A DNA stretch of 64,000 bases. Origin: Bog-473 sp963782415 (lineage in GTDB: Bacteria > Actinomycetota > Acidimicrobiia > Acidimicrobiales > RAAP-2). The notes under the pieces were generated by a model, which saw only the letters and a program-made list of their open reading frames with translations, had not been told where the DNA came from and did no database searches. Both the position numbers and the translations under genes were made by a program. Positions 41,741 to 50,999 of the stretch are shown here, piece after piece. Where the stretch lies: contig CAWAJT010000004.1 in the NCBI GenBank assembly GCA_963782415.1, forward strand, positions 1,012,643 through 1,076,642, given 5' to 3'. Position 1 is the stretch's first letter. The number at the start of each line of letters is the position of its first letter.

Positions 41741-42556
41741 TCATTCGCCGTCAGCCCGATTCTGGGGCGTGCGGCGAGCGCGTCGGGAGAACTTGCCGAC
41801 GAGCCGGTAGGCCCTCCGCTGGCGCACCGCGGCCCGCCGCAAGGGGTCGTCGGGATCGAGGTGTTCCTCGGCGCCGGTCACGACCTGATCGAACATGGCG
41901 GCAGCTTCGTGCGACCGCTTGAGGGCGAGGAGCTCGGTGGCGATGGCCCACTTCTGCGCCAGAATCGTGTGCTGGTCACCATCGGTGCGTTCCAGCCCTG
42001 CCAGGGCCTGGGTGAACAGGCCCAGGGCCGGGTCGTGATTGCCGAGGTAGCGGTGTGTCTGGGCCAGCACGATCATGGCCTGGAGGGCCTCGGGGCTGTC
42101 GGGGCCGAATGTCCTCTGGGCCGAGTGGAGCACGCGCACACGCAGCGGGAACTCGTCGCCGTAACGGCGGAGTTTGCGCAGGCTGATGGCCAGGTTGGTG
42201 GCCGTCCGCACCGACAGCTCGCTGTCGGGTCCCTCTTCCCGGTCCGACGTCTGGAGCACCCGCTCCCAGAGGCGACGTGCCGCTTCGTGTTCGCCCGACC
42301 TGTCGACGACGATGGCCAGGTTGAACTCGGTCCTGGCCACCCGCCCTTCGTCGGTGGAGTCCGACTGGTTCTGCAGTGCGAGCGAGGTCGTCAGGACCCG
42401 CTCGGCCTCCCGCAGTTGGCCCGCATCACGCAAGGCGCGAGCCAGGTGCAACATGGCGTCGTACGTCGCCGGGTCTGAGTCCCCGTAGAGCTCCTTACGG
42501 GCATCGAGGAGGATCCAGGCCTCGTCGACCTCGCGCGCCCGGCTGTCGTCGTCCAT
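41741..42556 (-). CDS. Tetratricopeptide-repeat protein
   Basis: 271 residues of ~42-residue TPR/Kinesin-light-chain-like repeats: 'TYDAMLHLARALRDAGQLRE', 'ARTEFNLAIVVDRSGEHEAA', 'RTATNLAISLRKLRRYGDEF', 'ALQAMIVLAQTHRYLGNHDP'. No signal peptide or catalytic domain is attached. Such repeats mediate protein-protein contacts; partners are unknown. Confidence 0.85.
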   Translation of the reverse strand: MDDDSRAREVDEAWILLDARKELYGDSDPATYDAMLHLARALRDAGQLREAERVLTTSLALQNQSDSTDEGRVARTEFNLAIVVDRSGEHEAARRLWERVLQTSDREEGPDSELSVRTATNLAISLRKLRRYGDEFPLRVRVLHSAQRTFGPDSPEALQAMIVLAQTHRYLGNHDPALGLFTQALAGLERTDGDQHTILAQKWAIATELLALKRSHEAAAMFDQVVTGAEEHLDPDDPLRRAAVRQRRAYRLVGKFSRRARRTPQNRADGE

Positions 42557-42705
42557 TGTGCTGCGACGATATCGGCCGGGCCAGGCATCTTGCCCCAGCC
42601 CTCAGGGAACGCGCAGTGCTCGGGGAACGGTGCCGTGCTCAGGCGACCCCGCGGCCGATGTCCTCCACCGAGAGTCTCATTGCGAGATGGTGACGGAAGC
42701 CGCTC

Positions 42706-43002
42706 TCAGGCGGTCAGGACCGGCTGGAAGTGCTCCACCACGGGGAACGGGTCATAGAAGTGGTGCAGCGCGGCCCGCCACTTCTCGTAGGCCGCCGAAC
42801 GCCGGAACCCTTCGGTGTGGTCCTCGAGCTGCTGCCACTCCACCAAGAGAAGAAAGCAGTGCGGTCGCTCCACGCAGCGCTCGACCCGGAGAGAGACGAA
42901 CCCGGGACTGGACGCCAGGAGTGCCTTGGCCTCGTCCATTGCCGCCATGAAGGCATCCTCCCGGCCGGCGACGACCTCCAGGACCGCGTGTTCGGTGATC
43001 AC
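42706..43002 (-). CDS. Antibiotic-biosynthesis-monooxygenase (ABM) domain protein
   Basis: 98-residue dimeric ferredoxin-like fold: 'EHAVLEVVAGREDAFMAAMD', 'ALLASSPGFVSLRVERCVER', 'LLLVEWQQLEDHTEGFRRS', 'FYDPFPVVEHFQPV'. Family members include haem-degrading and small monooxygenases; the haem-ligand Asn-Phe-x2-Trp signature is not obvious. Its GTG overlaps the amidohydrolase stop by four bases. Confidence 0.85.
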   Translation of the reverse strand: MITEHAVLEVVAGREDAFMAAMDEAKALLASSPGFVSLRVERCVERPHCFLLLVEWQQLEDHTEGFRRSAAYEKWRAALHHFYDPFPVVEHFQPVLTA

Positions 43003-44177
43003 GCGCCGAGCAGGCGCTGGCGCAGTGCCGGATCGGTGGCGGCATCGATCGCCGTCCAGGCCATCGCGATGGCGCCGTCACGCACGGCGGCGTCGGCCGA
43101 GGGTGTGATGCAGGCGGCGGTGAACTCGCGTTGGTGGTTCACCGCACCGTGCGTCTCTATCCCGATCAGCGGGTGGATCGTCGGGACTGCGAGGGAGACG
43201 TTGGCCATGTCGGTGGAGAACGTGGGCAGCGGCGTGCCGTCGTCGTCGGCGTCGAAGTGCCGGCCCAGTGCCTCGGCGTTGACCCGGTACGCCTGCAGGA
43301 GGTCGGGGTCGGGCTCCATGTGCGAGTACACCGGCGAGAGTTCCTCGTAGTCGAGTGTGCAACCGGTGGCGAGGGCACCGGCCTCGAAGCAGGCATCGAC
43401 TCGCGGCCGGAGCGCCGCGAGCCCTTGGGCGGTGAGCGAGCGGACCATGTAGCGGGCGGTGACCGAGGCGGGGATGATGTTGGCGGCGGCCGAGCTCTTG
43501 GTCACCACGCCGTGCACCTGGTCGCCGGGTGGGAGTTGTTGGCGGAGCAGACCGATGGCCACCTGAGCGATGGTCAGCGCGTCCTGTGCGTTGACGCCCT
43601 CCCAGGGAGCTGCCGAGGCATGGGCTTCGCGCCCCGCAAAGTGGACGTCGTAATGGGCGACAGCGAGGCAGGCCCCGGTCAGTCGTTCCGTCGGCCACGG
43701 GTGCACCATCATGGCGGCGTGGACGCCGGCGAAGGCGCCCCGTTCGAGCATGAGCACTTTGCCCCCGCCGCCCTCCTCGGCCGGGGTGCCGAGCACGCGG
43801 ACGGTGAGCCCGAGCTCATCGGCCACCGAAGCCAACGCCAGTCCGGCCCCGACCGCCGTGGCGGCGATGATGTTGTGCCCGCAGGCGTGCCCGACATCGG
43901 GCAGGGCGTCGTATTCCGCGCACACGGCGACGACGAGATCCCCGTCGCCAGAGCAGGACTCGAGCGCCGTCGGCAATTCGTACACGCCCTGGTGCACCGA
44001 GAGACCACCGGCGCGCAGCGTCTCGGCCACGGCGCGGGCCGACGTCGTCTCATCGAAGCACAGCTCGGGGGTCGAGTGGACCGAATGGCTCAGCGATACG
44101 AGCTGATCAAGGTGCCGGTCGATGACCTCGGCCGCGGCCTCCTTGGCCGACGACGCGGTGACCGGCGTCGTGATCAT
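42999..44177 (-). CDS. M20-family amidohydrolase
   Basis: 392 residues; dinuclear-metal amidohydrolase of the aminobenzoyl-glutamate/N-acyl-amino-acid type. Metal and catalytic residues are in 'CAEYDALPDVGHACGHNIIA' and 'LGTPAEEGGGGKVLML'; a lid domain (~180-300) carries 'HYDVHFAGREAHASAAPWEG'. Starts immediately after the stop of the carboxylase gene (no gap) and overlaps the ABM gene, so carboxylase, amidohydrolase and ABM protein form one minus-strand operon. Confidence 0.9.
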   Translation of the reverse strand: MITTPVTASSAKEAAAEVIDRHLDQLVSLSHSVHSTPELCFDETTSARAVAETLRAGGLSVHQGVYELPTALESCSGDGDLVVAVCAEYDALPDVGHACGHNIIAATAVGAGLALASVADELGLTVRVLGTPAEEGGGGKVLMLERGAFAGVHAAMMVHPWPTERLTGACLAVAHYDVHFAGREAHASAAPWEGVNAQDALTIAQVAIGLLRQQLPPGDQVHGVVTKSSAAANIIPASVTARYMVRSLTAQGLAALRPRVDACFEAGALATGCTLDYEELSPVYSHMEPDPDLLQAYRVNAEALGRHFDADDDGTPLPTFSTDMANVSLAVPTIHPLIGIETHGAVNHQREFTAACITPSADAAVRDGAIAMAWTAIDAATDPALRQRLLGA

Positions 44178-45941
44178 CTACTCAATGACCGCGACGACGT
44201 CACCCGCACCCACCGAGTCGCCGGCGCTGACCTTGATCTCCTTGACCACGCCGTCCTTCTCGGCGGCGACGGCGTTCTCCATCTTCATGGCCTCAAGGAG
44301 GCAGATGGACTGGCCCACTTCCACCACGTCACCTACCTCGACGAAGACCTTGACGATGGTGCCTTGCATGGAGACGGTCACCTCGCCCGAACCGCTGCCG
44401 GCGACAGCGGCCGCAGCGGCGCGCTTCGGGCGTCCGGCAGTCCGGCTCGGTGCAGCGGCGGTGCCCAGGTCGGGAACCCAGAGTCGCAACGAGTAGCGGC
44501 GGCCGTCGACCTCGGCGGTCACGTCGCGTTGGACCGTCGGCACCTCGTCATCGGTTGGCGGAGGCGCCGACGAGCCGGCGGGATCCGCCACCAGTTCGCT
44601 CAGGTCCAGCTTGTCCTCGACCCACTTGGTCGAGTGGGTGGCGGCAGCGAAATCAGGGTGGCTGAGGATTGCCTGGTGTGCCGGCAGGGTGGTGGCCACG
44701 CCCGTGATGTGGGTCTCGTCGATGGCCCGCAACATGCGCCGGCGGGCCGCCTCGCGGTCCGGCGCCCACACGATCATCTTGGCGATGAGGTTGTCGTAGT
44801 ACTGCGACACGGTGTCGCCGGCCTCATAGCCGGCGTCGAGGCGGACGCCCGGCCCGGAGGCGGCATGGAACGACGTCAAAGTGCCGGGCGAGGGCGAGAA
44901 GCGACCACCGGTCGGATCCTCGGCGTTGATGCGGACCTCAATGGCGTGTCCGTTCCGGGCAATGTCAGCCTGGGCGAGGTCCAGCGCCTCGCCCGAGGCG
45001 ATGCGGATCTGCCAGCCAACGAGGTCGAGTCCGGTCACCAGCTCCGTCACGGGGTGCTCCACCTGCAGCCGTGTGTTCATCTCGAGGAAGTAGAACTCGC
45101 CGTCCTGGTAGAGGAACTCGACCGTCCCGGCGTTGTAGTAGCCGCAAGCCTGTGAGACCTTGACGGCGGCCTCGCCCATGGCCTGGCGGATGTCGTCGGG
45201 GAAGTCGGGAGCGGGGCTCTCCTCTACGAGCTTCTGGTGGCGCCGCTGTGCCGAACAGTCCCGCTCACCCAACCACAGCGTGTTGCCGTGTTGGTCGGCG
45301 AGCACCTGCATCTCGACGTGGCGGGGCCATTCGAGATACCGCTCGAGGTAGATCTCGGGACGGCCGAAGTAGGCCTGGGCCTCGCGCGCCGCCGACTCCA
45401 TCGCCTCCGCGGCCTCGGATGCACCAGCAACCACTTTCATACCGCGCCCGCCGCCGCCGTATGCCGCCTTGATGGCCACCGGCCAGCCGTGCTCTTCTCC
45501 GAACGCCACCACCTCGTCGGGTGATGTCAGTGGCTCCGAGCGGCCGGGAACCCCTTCGACGCCGGCCTTCTCGGCGGCGAGGCGGGAGCTGATCTTGTCG
45601 CCCATCACCTCAATGGCCTCGGGCGGCGGCCCAATGAAGGTCACGCCGCGTTCGGTGATGGCGCGGGCGAAGTCGGTGTTCTCCGAGAAGAAGCCGTAGC
45701 CGGGGTGAACGGCATCGGCGCCGCTCTCTTCAATGGCATGGAGGATTGCCTCGGTGTTGAGGTAGCTCTCGGCGGCCGTCTCACCGCCGAGGGCGTAGGC
45801 CTCGTCAGCCATGCGGACGTGAAGGGCGTCGCGATCGAGGTTGGAGTACACGGCAACCGTGCCGATGCCGAGTTCGCGGCAGGTCCGGATCACCCGGACG
45901 GCGATCTCACCGCGGTTTGCAATAAGAACCTTCTTGATCAC
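44178..45941 (-). CDS. Biotin-dependent acyl-CoA carboxylase alpha chain (BC-BCCP)
   Basis: 587 residues from GTG 45941. Biotin carboxylase domain ~1-445 with 'IANRGEIAVRVIRTCRELG', 'AAYGGGGRGMKVV' (ATP), 'LGERDCSAQRRHQKLVEESP' and 'FLEMNTRLQVEHPVTE'; a linker; then a biotin carrier domain with biotinyl-Lys553 in 'LLEAMKMENAV'. It carboxylates acetyl- or propionyl-CoA together with a beta (carboxyltransferase) subunit not in the window. With the mutase, it could form a propionyl-CoA to succinyl-CoA route. Divergent from birA, whose product attaches its biotin. Confidence 0.95.
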   Translation of the reverse strand: MIKKVLIANRGEIAVRVIRTCRELGIGTVAVYSNLDRDALHVRMADEAYALGGETAAESYLNTEAILHAIEESGADAVHPGYGFFSENTDFARAITERGVTFIGPPPEAIEVMGDKISSRLAAEKAGVEGVPGRSEPLTSPDEVVAFGEEHGWPVAIKAAYGGGGRGMKVVAGASEAAEAMESAAREAQAYFGRPEIYLERYLEWPRHVEMQVLADQHGNTLWLGERDCSAQRRHQKLVEESPAPDFPDDIRQAMGEAAVKVSQACGYYNAGTVEFLYQDGEFYFLEMNTRLQVEHPVTELVTGLDLVGWQIRIASGEALDLAQADIARNGHAIEVRINAEDPTGGRFSPSPGTLTSFHAASGPGVRLDAGYEAGDTVSQYYDNLIAKMIVWAPDREAARRRMLRAIDETHITGVATTLPAHQAILSHPDFAAATHSTKWVEDKLDLSELVADPAGSSAPPPTDDEVPTVQRDVTAEVDGRRYSLRLWVPDLGTAAAPSRTAGRPKRAAAAAVAGSGSGEVTVSMQGTIVKVFVEVGDVVEVGQSICLLEAMKMENAVAAEKDGVVKEIKVSAGDSVGAGDVVAVIE

Positions 45942-46000
45942 GCTGGCCTTTCCTCCGTGATGTGGACCTTCACAATTGCACGCACCCTATGGTGTTTGCC

Positions 46001-46777
46001 ATGTGGGGCGGTGTGTGGGACGTCCGCTGGCTGGACCAGGTCGATTCGACGAACACCTACGTGCGTGACCGGGTTCGCCACGGGGACCCCGCCGGACTCG
46101 TCGTGGTGGCCGACCACCAGACCGCCGGGCGGGGCCGTCTCGACCGCCGCTGGGAGTCGCCCCCGGGGGCGAACCTGCTGGCCTCGGTGCTGCTGCGGCC
46201 CGACTGCGGAGCTGCCGACGTCCATCTGTGTGCAGGGGCGGTTGCGCTGGCCGGCGCTGACGCCTGCCGGACCGTCGCCGGTGTCGATCCGACCCTCAAA
46301 TGGCCCAACGACCTGCTGCTCGACGGCGCCAAGCTGGCCGGGGTGCTGGCGGAGGCGGAGTTTGCCGGACCGTCCGTGACCGCCGTGGTCGTGGGCATCG
46401 GGATCAACGTGGCCTGGCCCGGCCCGCCGGAAGCGGGCGGCACCTGCCTGGACGAGGCGGTCGGGTCCGGGCAACCGGTCGAGCGCAGGGAGCTCCTGGA
46501 CCATCTCCTCGAAGCCCTCGGGCCGCGCTGTGCCCTGCTCGAAGGGACGGACGGCCGGCGGGCGCTCGCCGAGGAGGTGCGACAGCGCTGCGCCACGCTC
46601 GGCCAGCAGGTGCGGGTCACGCTGGCGACCGGGGAGTTCACGGGGCGGGCGGCGTCCATCGACGACGCTGGTCGTCTGGTTGTCGAGACAGCGCTGGGAC
46701 CCGAATCGGTGAGCGCCGGCGACGTGGTGCACCTGAGGCCTGACCAGGGCCGGGAGGGTGCTGGGGGGCTGGGCTAA
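46001..46777 (+). CDS. birA: Biotin-[acetyl-CoA carboxylase] ligase BirA
   Basis: Attaches biotin to carrier proteins via biotinyl-AMP. 258 residues from ATG 46001 (ATG 45989 and an upstream GTG are alternatives). Motifs: 'DQVDSTNTYVRD', 'DHQTAGRGRLDRRWESPPGA' (biotinyl-AMP loop), 'LKWPNDLLLDGAKLAGVLAE', 'GIGINV' and a C-terminal SH3-like domain. No N-terminal helix-turn-helix, so it is the non-regulatory class. It is divergent from the carboxylase carrying its target lysine, and is followed 12 bases later by rmlB. Confidence 0.93.
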   Translation: MWGGVWDVRWLDQVDSTNTYVRDRVRHGDPAGLVVVADHQTAGRGRLDRRWESPPGANLLASVLLRPDCGAADVHLCAGAVALAGADACRTVAGVDPTLKWPNDLLLDGAKLAGVLAEAEFAGPSVTAVVVGIGINVAWPGPPEAGGTCLDEAVGSGQPVERRELLDHLLEALGPRCALLEGTDGRRALAEEVRQRCATLGQQVRVTLATGEFTGRAASIDDAGRLVVETALGPESVSAGDVVHLRPDQGREGAGGLG

Positions 46778-46789
46778 CATTGCCGGACT

Positions 46790-47812
46790 ATGCGCCTTCT
46801 CGTTACCGGAGGTGCCGGTTTCATCGGGTCGAACTTCGCCCGATACTGGGTCGAACAGCACCCGGGGGACCATGTCGTGGTCTACGACGTCCTCACCTAC
46901 GCCGGCAACCGACCCAGCCTGTCCGACATCGAGGACAGGATCGTCTTCGTCGAGGGTGACATCTGCGACCAGGCGGTGGCCGAGAAGGCGCTGCGGGCCG
47001 AGGATATCGACACCATCGTCCACTTCGCCGCCGAGTCGCACAACTCGTTGGCCGTGCTCAACCCCGGATTGTTCTTCCGGACGAACGTGCTCGGGACCCA
47101 GACGATGCTCGAGGCCGCCCGCCAGGTCGGTGTGGCGCGCTTCCACCATGTCTCCACGTGCGAGGTCTACGGAGACCTTCCGCTCGATACCGACGAGATC
47201 TTCCACGAGGACTCGCCCTACCGGCCGCGGACCCCCTACAACGCGTCGAAGGCCGGGGCCGACCATGCGGTGCGGGCCTATGCCGAGACGTACGGGCTGC
47301 CCATCTCCATCACCAACTGCGCCAACAACTACGGCCCGTACCAGTTTCCGGAGAAGTTGATCCCGCACTTCTGCGCGCTGGCGCTGGACGACCAGGCGCT
47401 CACGCTCTACGCCAGTACGGAGAACCGCCGGGAGTGGTTGCACGTCCACGACCACTGCACTGCAATCGACGCCGTCCTTGCCCGGGGCCGGGTGGGCGAG
47501 ACCTACCACGTCGGCAGCGGCGTGGAGGCCTCCATCATGGAGGTGGCGGACCGGATCCTCGAGACCCTCGGCAAGCCGGACTCGCTCAAGACGATTGTGC
47601 CCGACCGCCCCGGCCACGACCGGCGCTATGTCCTCGACGCCACCAAACTGCGCACCGAGTTGGGATGGTCGCCGTCGGTGCAGTGGGAACAGGGTCTGGC
47701 CGAGACCGTACAGTGGTATGCGGAGCACAGGGACTGGTGGGAGCCGTTACGGGCCCGAGCCCCCATCGCTGAAGGAGCTTGGGAGGCCGCCACCGCGACG
47801 GGGACTCGCTGA
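46790..47812 (+). CDS. rmlB: dTDP-glucose 4,6-dehydratase RmlB-like
   Basis: Extended SDR, 340 residues: NAD site 'TGGAGFIGSNFARYW', Tyr150-x3-Lys154 in 'TPYNASKAGADH', and 'NCANNYGPYQFPEKLIP'. It makes the 4-keto-6-deoxy sugar leading to dTDP-rhamnose and other deoxysugars. Two family positions are altered: the active-site Thr-Asp-Glu reads Thr123-Cys124-Glu125 (STCEVYGDL), and 'AAESHVDRS' is 'AAESHNSLA'. It may thus be a subclass with another hexose nucleotide. First gene of the rightward glycan run rmlB-rmlD-UDP-sugar dehydrogenase-decarboxylase-GT2. Confidence 0.88.
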   Translation: MRLLVTGGAGFIGSNFARYWVEQHPGDHVVVYDVLTYAGNRPSLSDIEDRIVFVEGDICDQAVAEKALRAEDIDTIVHFAAESHNSLAVLNPGLFFRTNVLGTQTMLEAARQVGVARFHHVSTCEVYGDLPLDTDEIFHEDSPYRPRTPYNASKAGADHAVRAYAETYGLPISITNCANNYGPYQFPEKLIPHFCALALDDQALTLYASTENRREWLHVHDHCTAIDAVLARGRVGETYHVGSGVEASIMEVADRILETLGKPDSLKTIVPDRPGHDRRYVLDATKLRTELGWSPSVQWEQGLAETVQWYAEHRDWWEPLRARAPIAEGAWEAATATGTR

Positions 47813-47815
47813 ACG

Positions 47816-48736
47816 GTGCGCATCCTCATCACCGGGGCCGACGGCCAGTTGGGCAGCGACCTGATGGACTGCCTGGCGGGGCGGGTGCCGGCAGGGGGCC
47901 GCCGCTGCGCATTGCTCGGCCCGGAGGGTCCACGGGCGGGCCTCACGCACGAGGTCCTGGGGACGGACATCGGGAACATGCCCGTCGATGACCGTGATGC
48001 CGTCCTCGCCACCTTCACCTCGTTCCGGCCCGAGCTCGTCGTCCACGGTGGGGCGCTCACCGCGGTCGACCGCTGCGAGACCGATGTCGATCTCGCCTAT
48101 GCGGTGAACGCAGTCGGCACCCGCAATGTGGCCGACGCCGCTGCCATGGTGGGAGCCCACGTGGTTTACGTGTCGACCGACTACGTCTTCGACGGCACTT
48201 CGGACCGCCCCTACCGGGAATGGGACGCCCCGAACCCGACATCGGTGTACGGGGCATCCAAGCTGGCGGGGGAGAGGGAATGCCGCCCCGGCTCCACCAT
48301 TGTGCGAACGAGCTGGGTGTGCGGCGCGCACGGCGCCAACATGGTCGTCACCGCCCTGCGGCTGGCCGGCGATGGCGCCGGCGAGCTGCGCTTCGTCGAT
48401 GACCAGCACGGCTCGCCGACCTTCACGGCCGACTTGGCTCCTGTGATCGTGACTCTCGGGCTCGATCGGCGGCCCGGGATCTTCCACGCCACGAACGGCG
48501 GCGCCACCACCTGGTGGGGGTTCGTGCGAGCGATCCTGGCGCAGGCGGGTGCCGATCCCGAGCGGGTGCGACCCATCAGCACGGCTGAGCTCGATCCGCC
48601 CCGCCCGGCGCCCCGCCCGGCGAACTCGGTGCTCGACAACATGGCACTGCGCCTGAGCGGCCTTCCCGCCCTGCCCGCCTGGGAGGACGGCCTGGCCCGC
48701 CTGGTTCCCGCGCTCGAGTCGCTGTCGTCGGCATGA
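47816..48736 (+). CDS. rmlD: dTDP-4-dehydrorhamnose reductase RmlD-like
   Basis: 306-residue SDR that reduces the 4-keto group of the deoxysugar. 'RILITGADGQLGSDLMDCLA' (NAD(P)), 'TDYVFDGTSDRPYREWDAPN', 'TSVYGASKLAGERECR' (YxxxK) and 'IVRTSWVCGAHGANMVVTAL' fit RmlD. GTG start three bases after rmlB; its stop overlaps the next gene as ATGA. No RmlC epimerase lies between them, so rhamnose synthesis from these genes alone is incomplete. Confidence 0.92.
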   Translation: MRILITGADGQLGSDLMDCLAGRVPAGGRRCALLGPEGPRAGLTHEVLGTDIGNMPVDDRDAVLATFTSFRPELVVHGGALTAVDRCETDVDLAYAVNAVGTRNVADAAAMVGAHVVYVSTDYVFDGTSDRPYREWDAPNPTSVYGASKLAGERECRPGSTIVRTSWVCGAHGANMVVTALRLAGDGAGELRFVDDQHGSPTFTADLAPVIVTLGLDRRPGIFHATNGGATTWWGFVRAILAQAGADPERVRPISTAELDPPRPAPRPANSVLDNMALRLSGLPALPAWEDGLARLVPALESLSSA

Positions 48737-50049
48737 ACGACTCGACCGGCCGTCAAGCCGATCGGCGCACAGTGGCCGTCATCGGCGCCGGCTACGTGGG
48801 GCTGCCGACGGCGGCAACGCTGGCGCACTTCGGCCACGACGTCGTTCTGGCCGAGCGCGAGCCGTCCAGGCTGTCGGCCTTGCGCTCGGGTCGCATGCCG
48901 ATCGTCGAGACCGGTCTCGACGAGCTGGTGGCCCAGGGTGTCATGGCCGGCAATCTGATCTTTACCGACTCTGCCGTCGACGCGGTGGCCGGCGCGCAGT
49001 TCGTCTTCCTGTGCGTGCCCACGCCGCAGAGCGCGGACGGGTCGGCCGACCTGTCGTACATCGAGGCGGCGGCCAAGGAGATCGCGATGTCCCTCGAGTC
49101 CGGTGCCATCGTCGTCAATAAATCGACCGTCCCGGTGGGTTCGGCCAACATGGTCGAGCAGGTGATCGGGCGCGCGGACATCCGCGTCGTCTCGAACCCC
49201 GAGTTCCTCCGAGAAGGCACGGCGGTGCTCGACAGTCTCAATCCGGACCGGATCGTCGTCGGAGCGGACGACGCGCAGGCGGCGGCCAAGGTCGGGGAGT
49301 TGTTCTCGTCGACACGGGCCCCCCTGATCGTCACGGACGCCACGACGTCGGAGACGATCAAGTACGCGTCCAATGCGTTCCTGGCCACCAAACTCAGCTT
49401 CGTCAATGCCCTGGCCGGCCTGTGCGAGGAGGTGGGGGCCGACGCTCGGGACGTGCTGCTCGGCCTGGGCTACGACAGGCGCATCGGCTTTGAGTTCCTC
49501 CGACCCGGACCGGGCTGGGGGGGGTCGTGCCTGCCCAAGGACACCCGAGCTCTGTTGCACATCGCGGGGGAAGCGGGATTCGACTTCTCGTTGTTGGCCG
49601 GTGCGATCGCCTCCAACGACGAGCAACTCTCCCGGGTGGTGACGAAGGTCGTGCGGGCCTGCGGCGGGTCGGTCGACGGGGCGACGATCGCCGTGTGGGG
49701 CCTGACCTTCAAGGCCAACACCGACGACCGCCGCGACTCGCCGAGTCTGCAGATCACCCATCGCCTGGCCGCATCGGGTGCGACCGTGCAGGCGTTCGAC
49801 CCCACCGTCGACGACGAGATCGACGTCCCGGACCTCCAGGGAATCGATCTGTGCGCCGACCCCTACGCGGCGGCGGCGAGGGCCCAGGTGCTCGTTGTCC
49901 TCACCGAATGGGATGAGTTTCGTTGGCTCGACTTCTCCCGGGTGCGGGACGCCATGGCCGAACCCAACATCGTCGATGCCCGCAACCTGCTCGACCCGGC
50001 TGCCGTGCGCCGCATGGGGTTCCAGTACACGGGGATCGGGCGCCAGTGA
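48733..50049 (+). CDS. Nucleotide-sugar (UDP-glucose type) dehydrogenase
   Basis: 438 residues; oxidises a UDP-hexose to the uronate in two NAD-dependent steps. N-terminal Rossmann 'VAVIGAGYVGLPTAATLAHF', 'VNKSTVPVGSANMVEQVIG', 'SNPEFLREGTAVLD' and the catalytic Cys in 'GPGWGGSCLPKDTRALLHIA', followed by 'VWGLTFKANTDDRRDSPSLQ'. ATGA/GTGA overlaps on both sides tie it to rmlD and to the UXS-like gene, which would use UDP-glucuronate. Confidence 0.93.
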   Translation: MNDSTGRQADRRTVAVIGAGYVGLPTAATLAHFGHDVVLAEREPSRLSALRSGRMPIVETGLDELVAQGVMAGNLIFTDSAVDAVAGAQFVFLCVPTPQSADGSADLSYIEAAAKEIAMSLESGAIVVNKSTVPVGSANMVEQVIGRADIRVVSNPEFLREGTAVLDSLNPDRIVVGADDAQAAAKVGELFSSTRAPLIVTDATTSETIKYASNAFLATKLSFVNALAGLCEEVGADARDVLLGLGYDRRIGFEFLRPGPGWGGSCLPKDTRALLHIAGEAGFDFSLLAGAIASNDEQLSRVVTKVVRACGGSVDGATIAVWGLTFKANTDDRRDSPSLQITHRLAASGATVQAFDPTVDDEIDVPDLQGIDLCADPYAAAARAQVLVVLTEWDEFRWLDFSRVRDAMAEPNIVDARNLLDPAAVRRMGFQYTGIGRQ

Positions 50050-50999
50050 GCCTGGTGGTGGTGGCCGGAGGCGCCGGCTTCTTGGGCTCGCATCTCTGCG
50101 ATCGCCTTGTCGAGCGCGGAGACGCCGTTATCTGCCTCGACGACTTGTCGACCGGCTCGCGGGCGAACGTGGCCCACCTGGAGGCCCACGACCGGTTCAG
50201 CCTGCTCGTCACCAATGTCAGCGAGAAGATCGAGATCGAGCTGCCCGGTGGCGTGAAGGTCGACGCCGTGTGCAACCTGGCCTCCCCGGCATCGCCGCCC
50301 GCGTATTTGGCCCGGCCGTTCGACACGTTGGCCGTCGGGAGCGAGGGCACCCGGCGGCTGCTCGAGTTGGCCCGCGAGCACGAGGCGCGGTTCTTGATGG
50401 CGAGCACGAGCGAAATCTACGGCGATCCGGAGGTGCATCCCCAGGTCGAGAGTTACCGGGGCAACGTCGACCCGACCGGTCCGCGCAGCGTGTACGACGA
50501 GGCCAAGCGGTTCTCCGAGAGCCTGACCATGGCCATGCACCGGGCGTACGGGGTCAATGTGGGGATCGTGCGTATCTTCAACACGTACGGTCCTCGACTC
50601 TCGGCCGGTGACGGCCGCGTGGTGTCCAATTTCATCGTGCAGGCGCTGCGGGCTGATCCGTTGACGGTGTACGGAGACGGCAGCCAGACCCGAAGCCTGT
50701 GCTACGTCGAGGACGAGATCCGCGGCCTCCTGGCACTTCTCGATTCGTCGCTCGTCGGCCCCGTCAACATCGGCAACCCCGACGAGCGCACCATGCTCGA
50801 ACTGGCCCAGGTCGTCTTGGAAGTGACGGGCTCCGCCTCGGAGGTCGTGTTCGAACCGCTGCCGACCGACGACCCGACCCGCCGCTGCCCCGACATCACC
50901 CTGGCCAGGCGAGAGCTGGGCTGGGAGCCGACCATCGGCCTCCGGGAGGGGCTCGAACGCACCGTGGACTACTTCGCACAGGAGATGACCGACTCGTGA
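50046..50999 (+). CDS. UDP-glucuronate decarboxylase-like NAD epimerase/dehydratase
   Basis: 317 residues from GTG 50046. 'VVVAGGAGFLGSHLCDRLVE', 'STSEIYGDPEVHPQVESYRG', 'NVDPTGPRSVYDEAKRFSES' and 'RIFNTYGPRLSAGDGRVVSN' are hallmark sequences of UDP-glucuronate decarboxylases, which turn UDP-GlcA into UDP-xylose. The preceding dehydrogenase can supply UDP-GlcA, making a UDP-xylose pathway likely. GTGA overlaps at both ends. Confidence 0.9.
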   Translation: MSLVVVAGGAGFLGSHLCDRLVERGDAVICLDDLSTGSRANVAHLEAHDRFSLLVTNVSEKIEIELPGGVKVDAVCNLASPASPPAYLARPFDTLAVGSEGTRRLLELAREHEARFLMASTSEIYGDPEVHPQVESYRGNVDPTGPRSVYDEAKRFSESLTMAMHRAYGVNVGIVRIFNTYGPRLSAGDGRVVSNFIVQALRADPLTVYGDGSQTRSLCYVEDEIRGLLALLDSSLVGPVNIGNPDERTMLELAQVVLEVTGSASEVVFEPLPTDDPTRRCPDITLARRELGWEPTIGLREGLERTVDYFAQEMTDS

